64,000 bases of DNA from the NCBI GenBank assembly GCA_963761755.1, contig CAVXIC010000013.1, positions 186,001-250,000 on the forward strand, written 5' to 3'. Position numbers and translations under genes: made by a program. Positions 35,170 to 43,928 of this stretch are shown here, one piece after another. This DNA comes from CAJXVA01 sp963761755. Lineage in GTDB: Bacteria > Myxococcota_A > Polyangia > Nannocystales > Nannocystaceae. The first letter of the stretch is position 1; the number at the start of each line of letters is the position of its first letter. The notes below the pieces were generated by a model. The model was not told the origin of the DNA. It saw only the letters and a list, made by a program, of their open reading frames with translations, and made no database searches.

Positions 35170-36869
35170 TGCACCGAGCGGTCGTCCTCCTCGTCGGAGC
35201 GCTTGCGGTGGTCGGGTGCAGATCCGAGCCGGATGCGTCGCTGGGCTCGCCCCCGTCTCCCGCCCCGCCTCGCGCGACCGCCGAGGTCGCGCCCGATGCC
35301 CCGCGCCCGCTCGAGGCCGAGGTCGATGCCGTCCTGGCCGAGCGCGGCAAGGCGTTGGTTTCCAGCTACCAGTGCAATCGCTGTCATGACATCGACGGCG
35401 TCGAGCCGCCCGAGCTCGACTTCGACTGTGCAGGCTGCCATCAGAAAATCCTCGCCGGCGATTTCGACGCCACCCCCGAAGAACTCGCGCAGTGGCAGGG
35501 GCGCCTGCACTCGCTCGACGAGGTCCCCAGTCTCACTCGCACCGATCGCCTCTCGCGGCGCTGGGTCGAGAGCTTCGTGCCCGACGCCCACGATGTGCGC
35601 CCGAATCTGCTGGCCAGCATGCCGCGATTCTCGATGCCCGAGCCCGACGCCGAGGCCATCGCAGCGTTCCTCGTTCCTTCCGCCGAGCCCACGCGACCGA
35701 CGTTCGGCGACGCGAACCGAGGCCGTGCGCTGCTCGAGTCGAAGGGATGCGCATCGTGCCATCGCATGAGCGGCGTTCCCTCCCTCGCCGCCAACCCCAC
35801 GCCCGAACCCCTGCCCGCCGTGGTGTTCGCGCGGGGCCAAAAGATGGCGCCGGATCTTCGTCACGCTCGCGACCGACTACGTCCAGCCTCCCTCGTGGCG
35901 TGGATCGTCGACCCGCAGGCGATCAAGCCCGACGCCGTCATGCCGGCGCTCGGCGTCACACCTGCGGAGGCGAACGACATCGCGGCCTACCTCGTCGAGG
36001 CGCAGCTGGAGCCGGTGCCGGTCCAGGATGTGCCGACGCTTCCCGCCCTGCTCGAGCGGGAGGTCACCTACGCGGAGGTCCACGAGCGAATCTTCGGCAA
36101 GATCTGCCGTCACTGTCACTCCGATCCGGACGTCGTGATCGGAGACGGGGGCCCCGGTTACGACGGCGGGTTCGGCTTCCCCCAGCGGCGGCTCGATCTC
36201 TCGACCTACGAAGGCCTTCGCTCCGGCAGCAAGGACGACGCAGGCAAGCGCCGCAGCGTGTTCAAGCCCGTCGGCGACGATGGCCCGCCGCGCATCGTGG
36301 CGCATCTGCTGGCCCGCCACGCCGAGGTCGCGGGAGCACCGGTCGACGGCGTTCGCGGCATGCCGTTGGGACTACCGCCCCTTCCGATGGACGACATCGT
36401 CCTGCTCGCGACGTGGATCGAGCAGGGCCGCAAGAAGAGTCCGTCCTCTTCTGCACTGGCCCAGTCGGCGTCCGGTCCCGGTCCCGAACCGCTGCGGGTC
36501 GTCGACATCGAGCCATCCGCTGGCCCCCTGAAGCAGCAGCTGCGAATGTATGGCCGCCGCGGCGCGAAGCGATCCCAGCGGGTGGTCCTCGAGATGGGTG
36601 CGCCGTGGTGTCCTCCCTGCAAGCGCGCGAAGGCGTTGCTGGCCGAGGCTTCGGTGGCGTCCCAGCTCGATGATGTCGTCGTGCTTCGCGTCGACAGCGA
36701 CCGATGGGGCGACGAACTGGACGCGTTGGGCTTCGACTCCCCGGTCATCCCTGCCTACTATCGCCTCGACGGCGAGGGCGGGCCCTCGGGCATGACGATC
36801 CGCGGCGACCGCTGGAAGACGCGCGCCCAGGTCCGCGAGGGGCTGCTCGCGTTCTTGACCGGGCCGTAG
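35169..36869 (+). CDS. Tetra-haem cytochrome c fused to a thioredoxin domain (lipoprotein)
   Basis: A 566-residue exported protein with a lipoprotein signal (MHRAVVLLVGALAVVGC). Four c-type haem motifs are present: CNRCH (69-73), CAGCH (87-91), CASCH (194-198) and CRHCH (313-317). The C-terminus is a thioredoxin-fold domain with WCPPC at 480-484 in LEMGAPWCPPCKRAKALL, followed by a cis-Pro-like segment SPVIPAYYRL. Cytochrome c and thioredoxin domains in one chain are uncommon. The obvious guess is periplasmic disulfide chemistry coupled to electron transfer, or surface redox work, but neither is shown. It is coupled to the upstream gene and ends four bases before a convergent gene. Confidence 0.85.
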   Translation: MHRAVVLLVGALAVVGCRSEPDASLGSPPSPAPPRATAEVAPDAPRPLEAEVDAVLAERGKALVSSYQCNRCHDIDGVEPPELDFDCAGCHQKILAGDFDATPEELAQWQGRLHSLDEVPSLTRTDRLSRRWVESFVPDAHDVRPNLLASMPRFSMPEPDAEAIAAFLVPSAEPTRPTFGDANRGRALLESKGCASCHRMSGVPSLAANPTPEPLPAVVFARGQKMAPDLRHARDRLRPASLVAWIVDPQAIKPDAVMPALGVTPAEANDIAAYLVEAQLEPVPVQDVPTLPALLEREVTYAEVHERIFGKICRHCHSDPDVVIGDGGPGYDGGFGFPQRRLDLSTYEGLRSGSKDDAGKRRSVFKPVGDDGPPRIVAHLLARHAEVAGAPVDGVRGMPLGLPPLPMDDIVLLATWIEQGRKKSPSSSALAQSASGPGPEPLRVVDIEPSAGPLKQQLRMYGRRGAKRSQRVVLEMGAPWCPPCKRAKALLAEASVASQLDDVVVLRVDSDRWGDELDALGFDSPVIPAYYRLDGEGGPSGMTIRGDRWKTRAQVREGLLAFLTGP

Positions 36870-36873
36870 GCGC

Positions 36874-37413
36874 TCAGACTGACGGGGTCTCTTGGGTCTG
36901 GCGGTCGTGCCGTCGGGACAGGGTCCACGCCTCCTTGGCGGAGATGATCTCCGAGCACCCCACGGTGCCGCCCGAGGTGCCATCAGCGCTGCGGTAGGGG
37001 ACCTTGGTGGTCCGCAGCCACAGCGTCCCATCCACCCGGTCTTGCCGCTCGACGATGTCCTTCTTCGCCGTGCTCGACCGGAAGACCTCGCGGTCGTCTC
37101 GTATGTACAGCGGCCCCTGCCGCATCCACGGTAGGCGCGCGTCGACGTCGTCGATGCCGCTGAAGAACGTGGCGCGGTCGAGCGCCGACGCTCCGAGCAG
37201 GTTGCTGCACGCTCCCAAGTAGTGGGAGTTCTCGTCCTTCACCCACAGGTGCACGGCGGGGTACGTCGTGTGAGCGCGCTCGAACAGCGCGTCGAGCCTG
37301 CTGAGGAGGGCCGAAGGGGACGACTCGGACAAGGACTTCAGCGCCCTGGTCAGCCCCGCCTCGGGCCAGGCGTGGTCGAACAGCTCCCCCAACGCCTGGG
37401 CGATGGCGAGCAT
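36874..37413 (-). CDS. Single PAS-domain protein
   Basis: A protein of about 179 residues, or 183 if the TTG at 37425, which has a better ribosome site (GGAG five bases upstream), is used. Residues after a helical start (IAQALGELFDHAWPEAGL) form one PAS domain. Characteristic segments are LWVKDENSHYLGACSNLLG, FFSGIDDVDARLPWM, REVFRSSTAKKDIVERQDR and GTLWLRTTKVPYRSADGTSG ending VGCSEII. No kinase, GGDEF or helix-turn-helix follows, so it is probably a stand-alone sensor or partner protein. Its stop is four bases from the convergent cytochrome-thioredoxin gene and it lies upstream-adjacent to a PDZ lipoprotein on the same strand. Ligand unknown. Confidence 0.75.
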   Translation of the reverse strand: MLAIAQALGELFDHAWPEAGLTRALKSLSESSPSALLSRLDALFERAHTTYPAVHLWVKDENSHYLGACSNLLGASALDRATFFSGIDDVDARLPWMRQGPLYIRDDREVFRSSTAKKDIVERQDRVDGTLWLRTTKVPYRSADGTSGGTVGCSEIISAKEAWTLSRRHDRQTQETPSV

Positions 37414-37474
37414 GTCGTGTGTCAAGCGTTCTCCATCCTGGTTCCAATGCTCGTCGCTCAGCGTAGCAGAATGC

Positions 37475-38179
37475 TCAGCGGCCGGAGTCCGTCTCGAAGC
37501 GGATGCGCAGGGTCGAGACGTCGCGTTCGCCCGCCCGGACGAAGACGACGTCCACGTCCGAGGCCTTGCGGAGCGTCGCGAGGACCTCGAGCCGAGCCAT
37601 GGCGTCGGTGAGACGGTGTCCGTCCACCGTTTGGATGGTGTCTCCGGCGTCAAAGCCCATCGATTGGGCGGCGCTGCCCGGACGCACGGTCTCGAGCAGC
37701 CAGCCCGAGTCGTCGAGCGCGGTCAGCACCTTGACATCGCCCATCAGTCGCGTCGGGTTGGCTCGCGCTTCGGTGACGAACCACGCTGCCACGGTGCACG
37801 TGCGGTCCGTGCACGAGACCGCTTCAGCCCCGCGATTCCACCACGCGTCGGCGGGCCCCGGCTCGGGCGTCCGCTCGAGGCTGGCGGCGGCGATGTCGAT
37901 GCGGTCCTTCGTGTCGTCGAAGGCTTGGACCCAGTCGATTCCATCGACCCGAGCCTTGGCGTTGGTGTAGCCGCGTCGCGCTCCGGCTCCGGCCTTCTCG
38001 AGGGCGTCCGAGGCCTTCGACGCACCTGTGCGCACCCCCTTCTCGGCCCGGGTGTAGCCCTTTCGCGCGCCGACTTCGGCCTTCTCGAGGGCTTGGGAGG
38101 CCTTGCGTGCCGCGGTGTCGGCGTGCTCCGGCTCGCAGCCCATGGCGACCAGCAGGACGCAGGCGAACAGAGGGCGCAT
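37475..38179 (-). CDS. PDZ-domain lipoprotein with duplicated helical repeat
   Basis: A 234-residue exported protein with a lipoprotein signal (MRPLFACVLLVAMGC). After it comes a helical region in which an about 28-residue unit occurs twice: ASQALEKAEVGARKGYTRA and ASDALEKAGAGARRGYTNA. The C-terminus is a PDZ domain (GWLLETVRPGSAAQSMGFDAG with the carboxylate loop, then IQTVDGHRLTDAMARLEVLATL). There is no protease domain. Such proteins often bind C-terminal peptides of envelope proteins or act in type II/periplasmic adaptor roles. The start at 38179 was chosen for the signal peptide; upstream in-frame codons are shadows. Function otherwise unknown. Confidence 0.8.
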   Translation of the reverse strand: MRPLFACVLLVAMGCEPEHADTAARKASQALEKAEVGARKGYTRAEKGVRTGASKASDALEKAGAGARRGYTNAKARVDGIDWVQAFDDTKDRIDIAAASLERTPEPGPADAWWNRGAEAVSCTDRTCTVAAWFVTEARANPTRLMGDVKVLTALDDSGWLLETVRPGSAAQSMGFDAGDTIQTVDGHRLTDAMARLEVLATLRKASDVDVVFVRAGERDVSTLRIRFETDSGR

Positions 38180-38226
38180 CGAGCCAGCATAGCATCGCGA
38201 CGGGACCTGTCGCGGAGTTCGAGCCG

Positions 38227-39075
38227 CTACAGGGAGAGGACCTCGGGAGGAGGGCCGCTGGCCTGCGTGACGACGAGGTCGTCGAAGTACACGTCGCGCG
38301 CCTCGCCGGAGGGGGGGATGAGGCTGCTGAACGCGTCGAGGGCGATGCCGCCGCCGCTCTCTTGCAGCGAGACTTCGTCGTCGACGTACTCGACGTTCCA
38401 AGCCGCGGGCTGCGGATCGTTCGCGTTCCATACCTTGACCTGCACGAGCGTGCTGGTCGGGTCGGCCTGGGTGATGCGCAGCCGCATGCGATATGGGGTG
38501 CTCGGGACCAGCGGGAACGCGGCGACGTCGGTCATTTCAGCCTCGTGCCCCCCCAGCTCTTGCCAAGCCCCAATGCCCATCGGGTTGCGGAACGTCTCCG
38601 CGAAGACGCCGTAGCCCGCTCCGGGTGGGTCGTCGAGGGTCAAGAAGGCGCCGTTGTGGCGGCCGTACATGCCGGCGCCCGACGAGCTGAAGCCGATGAA
38701 CATGAACGTCACGCTCGCATCGACGTCCTGGCAGTCGATGGCGGCGAACATGCGGCCCAGCGAGTATCCGCTGACGTCGGGCTGAATGCGGCCCCAGCCA
38801 TCGCGCACGTCGGCGACGACGACCCCACCGCTGGCGACCCACTGCGCGGGCCACGGGGATCCATCGGGCAGACCCTCGAAGTCTTCGGTGAGGCTGCAGC
38901 CGGTCATGGCCGCCGACCGCGACCCTGCAATGGCGCGGTCGGTGGTGCCCAGGACGTTCCCTTCTTCGACCGAGGGGGGTGGGGCACCGTCGGGTTGGCG
39001 CTCTGCCTCGCACGCGGCGATCGCCAAACAAAGGAGTGCAGCCGGCGCCTTCCTGAGCACGGCAGAGGTCGTCAT
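38227..39075 (-). CDS. Lipoprotein with concanavalin-like (LamG/jelly-roll) domain
   Basis: A 282-residue exported protein with lipoprotein signal MTTSAVLRKAPAALLCLAIAAC. The mature part (from CSLTEDFEGLPDGSPWPAQW) resembles concanavalin A-like jelly-roll domains: YRMRLRITQADPTSTLVQVKVWNAND and EARDVYFDDLVV are typical strands of such beta-sandwich modules, which commonly bind sugar or lie beside hydrolase domains. No catalytic motif was found. The ATG at 39075 was chosen; a TTG six codons upstream (MRYTEEM) is possible. Neighbours are a PDZ lipoprotein and a murein endopeptidase, so the region may deal with the cell wall. Confidence 0.7.
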   Translation of the reverse strand: MTTSAVLRKAPAALLCLAIAACEAERQPDGAPPPSVEEGNVLGTTDRAIAGSRSAAMTGCSLTEDFEGLPDGSPWPAQWVASGGVVVADVRDGWGRIQPDVSGYSLGRMFAAIDCQDVDASVTFMFIGFSSSGAGMYGRHNGAFLTLDDPPGAGYGVFAETFRNPMGIGAWQELGGHEAEMTDVAAFPLVPSTPYRMRLRITQADPTSTLVQVKVWNANDPQPAAWNVEYVDDEVSLQESGGGIALDAFSSLIPPSGEARDVYFDDLVVTQASGPPPEVLSL

Positions 39076-39105
39076 CTCCTCAGTATACCGCAACGCTCGG
39101 CCCGG

Positions 39106-40227
39106 TCAGCCGCGAGGCGTGTTGCCATCGCACCATCGGGCGGGCGCGACGACCGGGCCGTTGGCGCCGCCGAGCACGATGCGGGCCCATGACCCATTTC
39201 GGTCCACGACCATGGTCCCGGGTATCTCTTCGCAGTCGTCGGTGATCGTCGCGTCGGCTCGGTAGCGCACGTGGAAGTGACGGTCATGGCCCCGCCAGTG
39301 GTAGATGACCGCCCGCGAACTCCCCCGGTTGGGATACTCGAACAACTCGTCGACCAGGTCGGGGTCTTCGCCGATCGACAGGGCGTGTTCGTAGAGTCGT
39401 TCCTGTAGTCCGTAGTCCGCGAAGATCACGCGAAGGTTTTCATCCTCGGCGAACGACTTGATCAGCTCCCACGAGCGCGGGATGTCGACTGGGTTTCGGC
39501 CGTCGTCCTCGGTCTCGAACACGTAGGCGACGTCGATGTCGCGGCCACCCTGGTGGCTGAGGTGTCCACCCAAGGGGCCCCCGCTCTGGCGGCTGATATC
39601 GCCGATACGGATCGGTTCCGCGTCGCCCATCCGAGCATGGTAGCGGCCGATCGCAGCGACGAGGCTGTGAATGACGGCAGGCTTGCCCCAGGCGTTGGCG
39701 GGACGTCGCCGAACGTAGCCCTCGCCTTCGGGCAGCTGCGTGGCACCGGTGAGACGCTCCTTGGCTGCGGGTCCGGAGGTCGAGCAGATACGCAGGGTCT
39801 CGCCCTGGCGGATCATGTTGTTGTCCCGGGTCTTGAGCTTGGCGTTGCTGCGGCGAATCGCGGCGACGGAGGTGTCGTACTCCGCCGCGAGTGCGCCGAG
39901 GGTCTCGCCCGAGCCCACCGTGTGCAGCACGACGCGTCCGGACTTTCCGCACTTTTGCGACGAACTCTTGCTGTAGCGCTGCGCCTTGCAGACGCTCAGC
40001 GACTGGCCGGGCCGCAGCCGGTGCGGGTTCTTGCGAAGACTCGGGTTGGCCTGCAAGAGCGCATCGGTCGTCGTGCCCTTGCGCCGCGCGATCTGAGCGA
40101 GCGTGTCGCCCTTCTTGACCACGTAGGAGCAGCGGCCTCCCTTGGCGTGGGCGACCCCGGGGGTGAGTGCGAACAGCAGCGCCCACAGCGTGAGCGTCAT
40201 GAACGTGGATACGCTGCGGCGCAGCAT
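39106..40227 (-). CDS. LysM-domain penicillin-insensitive murein endopeptidase (MepA-like, M74)
   Basis: A 373-residue exported enzyme. A signal peptide (MLRRSVSTFMTLTLWALLFALTPGVAHA) is followed by two LysM repeats (about 32-78: YVVKKGDTLAQIARRKGTTT; about 100-145: HTVGSGETLGALAAEYDTS) that bind peptidoglycan. The C-terminal M74/MepA domain has the zinc motifs GGHLSHQGGRDIDVAY and YHWRGHDRHFHVR. MepA cuts meso-DAP cross-links in peptidoglycan and is insensitive to beta-lactams. The classical enzyme lacks LysM repeats and is around 270 residues, so this is a targeted version. Start at 40227 was chosen because it begins the signal peptide; ATG 40200 is an alternative. Confidence 0.9.
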   Translation of the reverse strand: MLRRSVSTFMTLTLWALLFALTPGVAHAKGGRCSYVVKKGDTLAQIARRKGTTTDALLQANPSLRKNPHRLRPGQSLSVCKAQRYSKSSSQKCGKSGRVVLHTVGSGETLGALAAEYDTSVAAIRRSNAKLKTRDNNMIRQGETLRICSTSGPAAKERLTGATQLPEGEGYVRRRPANAWGKPAVIHSLVAAIGRYHARMGDAEPIRIGDISRQSGGPLGGHLSHQGGRDIDVAYVFETEDDGRNPVDIPRSWELIKSFAEDENLRVIFADYGLQERLYEHALSIGEDPDLVDELFEYPNRGSSRAVIYHWRGHDRHFHVRYRADATITDDCEEIPGTMVVDRNGSWARIVLGGANGPVVAPARWCDGNTPRG

Positions 40228-40270
40228 CGCGGCTATGTAGCACGCGACCCCGCGCCTGCGCACGGAGGCG

Positions 40271-42583
40271 TCAGCCCGAAATGTTGCAGGGGACGAGCGC
40301 GGACGCGGCGTTGTTGTCGGGCCGGCATTCGCGCCAGGTGTGCACCGGATTGCCTTCGTCGACGATCGCGTAGGCTTCGACGAGCCCGTCGCGGAGCGCT
40401 TGAACGTTCTCCTCGGGGACCAAGGTGAGATCCTCTCCCTCGGCGGGGTAGAGCTCCTTGGTGGTGGACATCGTGCCCAGCAGCGTGCCGCCCGCGGCGG
40501 GGTCGCCCGCGTAGAAGGTCACGGGAACCCCGGCAGGCACGGCAGCCCGGCCAATGTTGCGGACGGTGGCGACGATGCCGTATGCCATGGGGCTGCAGTC
40601 GGGCCCGAGGCTCACGATGAGGTCGGGTGCGGAGAACTCGCCTTCGGGCTGCACGTTCTGTCGGAAGTTGTTGAGGCTGGGCACGGTCCAGTTCGTCGTC
40701 TCGACCGGTGGAATGCTGCCGTCCTCCTCGACGTTGGTGACGTGGTACGCGTGCTGGTTCCAGATGCGGCGGGTGCGGACCCACTTGCCCTCCACGTCTC
40801 CGAAGACGCGAACGCCTTGCTGCTGCGACCCATCGAGCGGGCAGGTGATCGAAGAGTAGTCGTTGCTGATGGCGACGATGTCGGCGTGCCCGTCGTTGTC
40901 GACGTCGGCGACCAGCGGGTACTCCCACAGCGTGCCGGTGGTGTTGCACGTCTCGAACAAGACCGCTCCGGTGGGGCCATCGTAGATACGCAGGTACTGC
41001 TCGTCGGCGTAGACCACTTCTGCTTGTCCGTTGCCGTCGAAGTCGAACACGGAGCTTCCGGTTTGGCGCGACGAGCAGTCGACCGCAGGCGTGATCCACA
41101 GGAGCGTGTTCTCGTTGGCGATCGCGGGCGCCATCAAGGCGCTCCCGTCGAACACCGCGTAGCCGACCCCGGCCGCGACCCCGACGTCGGGCACGCCATC
41201 GCCGTTGAAGTCGGCGATGGTGGGCGGTCCACCCCCGGTATCGCCGCCGCAGGCTCCGAGATTGCCGTTGATGTTGATCCCTTGGCGAATGACCTCGGCG
41301 GTGCCCGGGTTGAGGGGATCGAAGCGCCAAACGGCGAGGGTATGGTTTCCCGTGTCGATGACGGCGACTTCGGCGGCGCCGTCACCGTCGAAGTCGGCGA
41401 CGGCCGGATGCCGCCCGCCAATGCCCGTCGCGGCGATCTGCGTGCCGTCAGCCTCGAAGGCCGCGGTGGGACCGACGACCTCGAGCTGGCCGTCGCCGTC
41501 GATATCGCTGACCACGATGCTCGCCGCGCCAGCGGCTGCGGCGTAGGTGGCTTCCGTCGCCCCGGTAGCCCCGGAGACGATTCCGTTCTGCAAGATGACC
41601 TCCGGGGCGCCGTCCTGATCGAGATCGGCGATCGATGGCATGAAGCAGCCCCCGACGTAGGCGGAGGTCCACAGCTCGCTGCCGTCGGCGTTGTAGGCTC
41701 GGACGCCGCCGTTGGTCAGACACACGACCACCTCGTTGCCCGGGACTCCATCGATGTTACCGGCGGCGATGGAGCGGCCGGGGTTGATCTGGATGTCCTG
41801 CGGGTTGACGGACCACTTCTCGACGATGGCGCCATCCACGATGGAAATCGCGTGCAACGTGCCGTTGAGGTTGTACTCGCCGCCGTCGAAGGTCGAGAAC
41901 ACGATCTCGGGAATGTCGCGCTCGTCGACCTCGTCGTCGCAGTTGTCGTCGTCGAGCTGAATGATGATCGGGGCCATCATCGAATCTCCACCGTCCCAGT
42001 GGTACTTCAGCTCTGGCGCGAAGCTCGGCTCGGGGATGACCTCGCAGGTTGGAAGGCAGTCGATGTCGTCGCCTTCGGGGACCACGCCGTCGGCACACTC
42101 GGGAGGTTCGGGCAGACACCGACCGGTGGCCAGCGACACGCCGCCGGCGCACTCGCCCTCGCCTTCGTCCCCAGGCTCACCGAGCGAGTACTCGCAGTAC
42201 TCGTCCGCCGCGCACTCGCTGGCGTCGACGCACTCTGCACCCGGGGTGACGCACTCCTGGAACGAGCAGACGTCGTCGCCACCACAACACACCCCGTCGC
42301 AGACCGACGCGGCGGCACAGCACGAACCGTCGATGCAGACGTCGTCCCCGCAGTCCTCCGCGCACTGCGGGCTGCCCGTGCTGCCGGTGTCGGGGTCGAC
42401 GCTGGTGCCGTCACCGTCGCTCCCGGCCGAGGTGCTCGTGTCGGCGTCGGTCCCGGAGACCGAGTCGACGCCGGAGGTCGGAGACGTGGCGCCTCCATCG
42501 ACAGCGGCGTCCCCGCAGGCGAGCAGGCTGCTTGCAGCGAGGGGAAGGGCCCAAAACCAAGTCTTATCGGTCACGTTGGGCAT
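40271..42583 (-). CDS. Large FG-GAP/VCBS-repeat lipoprotein
   Basis: A 770-residue exported protein. The start (MPNVTDKTWFWALPLAASSLLAC) is a lipoprotein signal, followed by a Ser/Thr/Asp linker and a Cys-rich module (CAEDCGDDVCIDGSCC ... CDGVCCGGDDVC). The main body is a beta-propeller of FG-GAP type with DxDxDGxxE loops, for example DLDQDGAPEVILQNG, DIDGDGQLEVVGP, DFDGDGAAEVAVI, DFNGDGVPDVGVA and DVDNDGHADIVAI. The C-terminus is a distinct Ig-like/CARDB-type module (APDLIVSLGPDCSPMAYGIVATVRNIG). It resembles, in a longer form, the lipoprotein at 6997-9198. The domain set suggests a surface adhesin or matrix protein. Confidence 0.85.
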   Translation of the reverse strand: MPNVTDKTWFWALPLAASSLLACGDAAVDGGATSPTSGVDSVSGTDADTSTSAGSDGDGTSVDPDTGSTGSPQCAEDCGDDVCIDGSCCAAASVCDGVCCGGDDVCSFQECVTPGAECVDASECAADEYCEYSLGEPGDEGEGECAGGVSLATGRCLPEPPECADGVVPEGDDIDCLPTCEVIPEPSFAPELKYHWDGGDSMMAPIIIQLDDDNCDDEVDERDIPEIVFSTFDGGEYNLNGTLHAISIVDGAIVEKWSVNPQDIQINPGRSIAAGNIDGVPGNEVVVCLTNGGVRAYNADGSELWTSAYVGGCFMPSIADLDQDGAPEVILQNGIVSGATGATEATYAAAAGAASIVVSDIDGDGQLEVVGPTAAFEADGTQIAATGIGGRHPAVADFDGDGAAEVAVIDTGNHTLAVWRFDPLNPGTAEVIRQGININGNLGACGGDTGGGPPTIADFNGDGVPDVGVAAGVGYAVFDGSALMAPAIANENTLLWITPAVDCSSRQTGSSVFDFDGNGQAEVVYADEQYLRIYDGPTGAVLFETCNTTGTLWEYPLVADVDNDGHADIVAISNDYSSITCPLDGSQQQGVRVFGDVEGKWVRTRRIWNQHAYHVTNVEEDGSIPPVETTNWTVPSLNNFRQNVQPEGEFSAPDLIVSLGPDCSPMAYGIVATVRNIGRAAVPAGVPVTFYAGDPAAGGTLLGTMSTTKELYPAEGEDLTLVPEENVQALRDGLVEAYAIVDEGNPVHTWRECRPDNNAASALVPCNISG

Positions 42584-42649
42584 TAGACACCACGTGTCGG
42601 AGAATTGCCGAGGCTGCGCACCGACGAAATCTCCCCCTCTTCGTCGCCG

Positions 42650-42946
42650 CCGTTGGGGCCATCCGTGACGGCCTCTTCGATTGCCGGGCGGACGTCTGTG
42701 CCGCTGGCCGATGTGGCCCTCGCGCCGAGGGCGAGGACTGCAACTTCCCCCGCGATCTGCTTTCGCGGTGCATGTCAGGCGGGCGAGGAAGGAGACCCCT
42801 GCGAGTCCGAACTGCACTGCCTCTTTGGAAACACGTGCGTCGTGGACACCTGCTACGACGGCTCCGAGGGCGACCCGTGCGAGAGCAACATCGACTGCGA
42901 TCTCGGCAGCGATCTGCTGTGCACCGGGACGTCGACCTGCGGGTAG
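42650..42946 (+). pseudogene. Decayed Cys-rich lipoprotein remnant (frameshifted)
   Basis: A plus-strand stretch that reads as Cys-rich repeat units, but in two frames. One frame gives CRADVCAAGRCGPRAEGEDC; a second, from about 42760 to a stop at 42946, gives CESELHCLFGNTCVVDTC and CESNIDCDLGSDLLC. The repeating GDPC unit is the same sort as in the Cys-rich lipoproteins elsewhere in the window. No signal peptide or start is present, so a 5'-truncated, frameshifted remnant is the simplest reading. Sequencing error at the junction cannot be excluded. Confidence 0.5.
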
Positions 42947-42956
42947 GTGCTCGCAG

Positions 42957-43373
42957 TCACGATGTGCTGCGACGCTCGGCGAGATAGGCGTGGGCGGCTT
43001 CGGGCGAGGTGAACACCGGGGTTGTGCCGCGTGATCCTGTGGTGTCGTAGCGGTGCACCTGCAGCATGCCCGCGGTGGTTCGGACCACGCCGACGACGGT
43101 TCGAAATCCGCCGAAGAGTCCCTGGAGGAACTCGGCTTGGACGGCCTCGAAGGTTTCGTCGTTGCGACCCACCGCAGCCCGGCCGTCGGCGATCAGGTCG
43201 AAATCCGGGCGGTCCACCCTCGAGAGCGCTTCGACGACCTCTCGGTAGAAGGCGCGCAGAGCGTCACGGTCTCGCGGGAGGTCCTTGGCCGTACGCTCCA
43301 TCGTGACGACATGCTCCGCGGTTTCGACCCAGACGGAGATCAGCTCGTTGCTCAGGAGGTCGCGTCGCGCCAC
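42957..43373 (-). CDS. Hypothetical protein, about 138 residues
   Basis: An open frame of about 138 residues if translation begins at GTG 43373. The sequence RRDLLSNELISVWVETAEHVV, DALRAFYREVVEALSRVDRPD and EFLQGLFGGFRTVVGVVRTT reads like a folded helical protein with Gly-rich turns. Coding-like codon use extends somewhat upstream of the GTG (LSDDILENV), but no better start codon is present there. No family is recognised. It is divergent from the DUF4870-like gene and separated from it by 108 bases. Confidence 0.5.
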   Translation of the reverse strand: MARRDLLSNELISVWVETAEHVVTMERTAKDLPRDRDALRAFYREVVEALSRVDRPDFDLIADGRAAVGRNDETFEAVQAEFLQGLFGGFRTVVGVVRTTAGMLQVHRYDTTGSRGTTPVFTSPEAAHAYLAERRSTS

Positions 43374-43481
43374 GTTCTCGAGGATATCGTCGGAAAGACC
43401 CTTGGACCTGAGTTCCGAAACGACGCCGCGCCGTGAGCGTCGACGGCGCTTTTGGGGCCTGCTATGGTCCTGCCGCCGACC

Positions 43482-43928
43482 ATGCTCGACGATCGTGAGA
43501 AACGCTTGGCCGCGCTTGCCTGGGGCGTCTCGGGCGCCTTCGGGCCGCTCATCCCGCTGTTCGTGTTTGCCTTGAACTACAAGAGGTCGAAGTTCATCGC
43601 GTTCCACGCCCTGCAGGCCGCGCTGTCCTTCGTGTCCTTGATCGTGGTGTCCCTCATCGCCGGCGTGGCGGTGGGTGGATGGACTGCGGTCGTGCTGCTG
43701 CGCGATGGTGTGCCCGGCCCGGACACGCCCATGCCCGAGGGCATCCGGATCTTGATGCTCGTGGCCGGTGGTCTCACGGTTGCGGTCTACTTGGGTCTGA
43801 TCGTGCTCTCGTTGCGCTTCGCGAGGCGGGCAGGGCAGGGCGAATGGGTGGCCTATCCGGTCGCCAGCCGTTTTGCCGCGACGCTCTATGACATCAGCGA
43901 CATCCGCGTCCCGGTGAACGACCGCTGA
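43482..43928 (+). CDS. DUF4870-like small membrane protein
   Basis: A 148-residue membrane protein with three to four helices, beginning MLDDREKRLAALAWGVSGAFG. Segments FGPLIPLFVFALNYKRSKFIAFHALQA (with the K..FIAFHALQA motif), LSFVSLIVVSLIAGVAVGG and ILMLVAGGLTVAVYLGLIVLSL match the DUF4870 (TMEM-like) pattern. The ATG at 43482 was preferred; ATG 43464 is in frame. Function unknown. Confidence 0.75.
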   Translation: MLDDREKRLAALAWGVSGAFGPLIPLFVFALNYKRSKFIAFHALQAALSFVSLIVVSLIAGVAVGGWTAVVLLRDGVPGPDTPMPEGIRILMLVAGGLTVAVYLGLIVLSLRFARRAGQGEWVAYPVASRFAATLYDISDIRVPVNDR

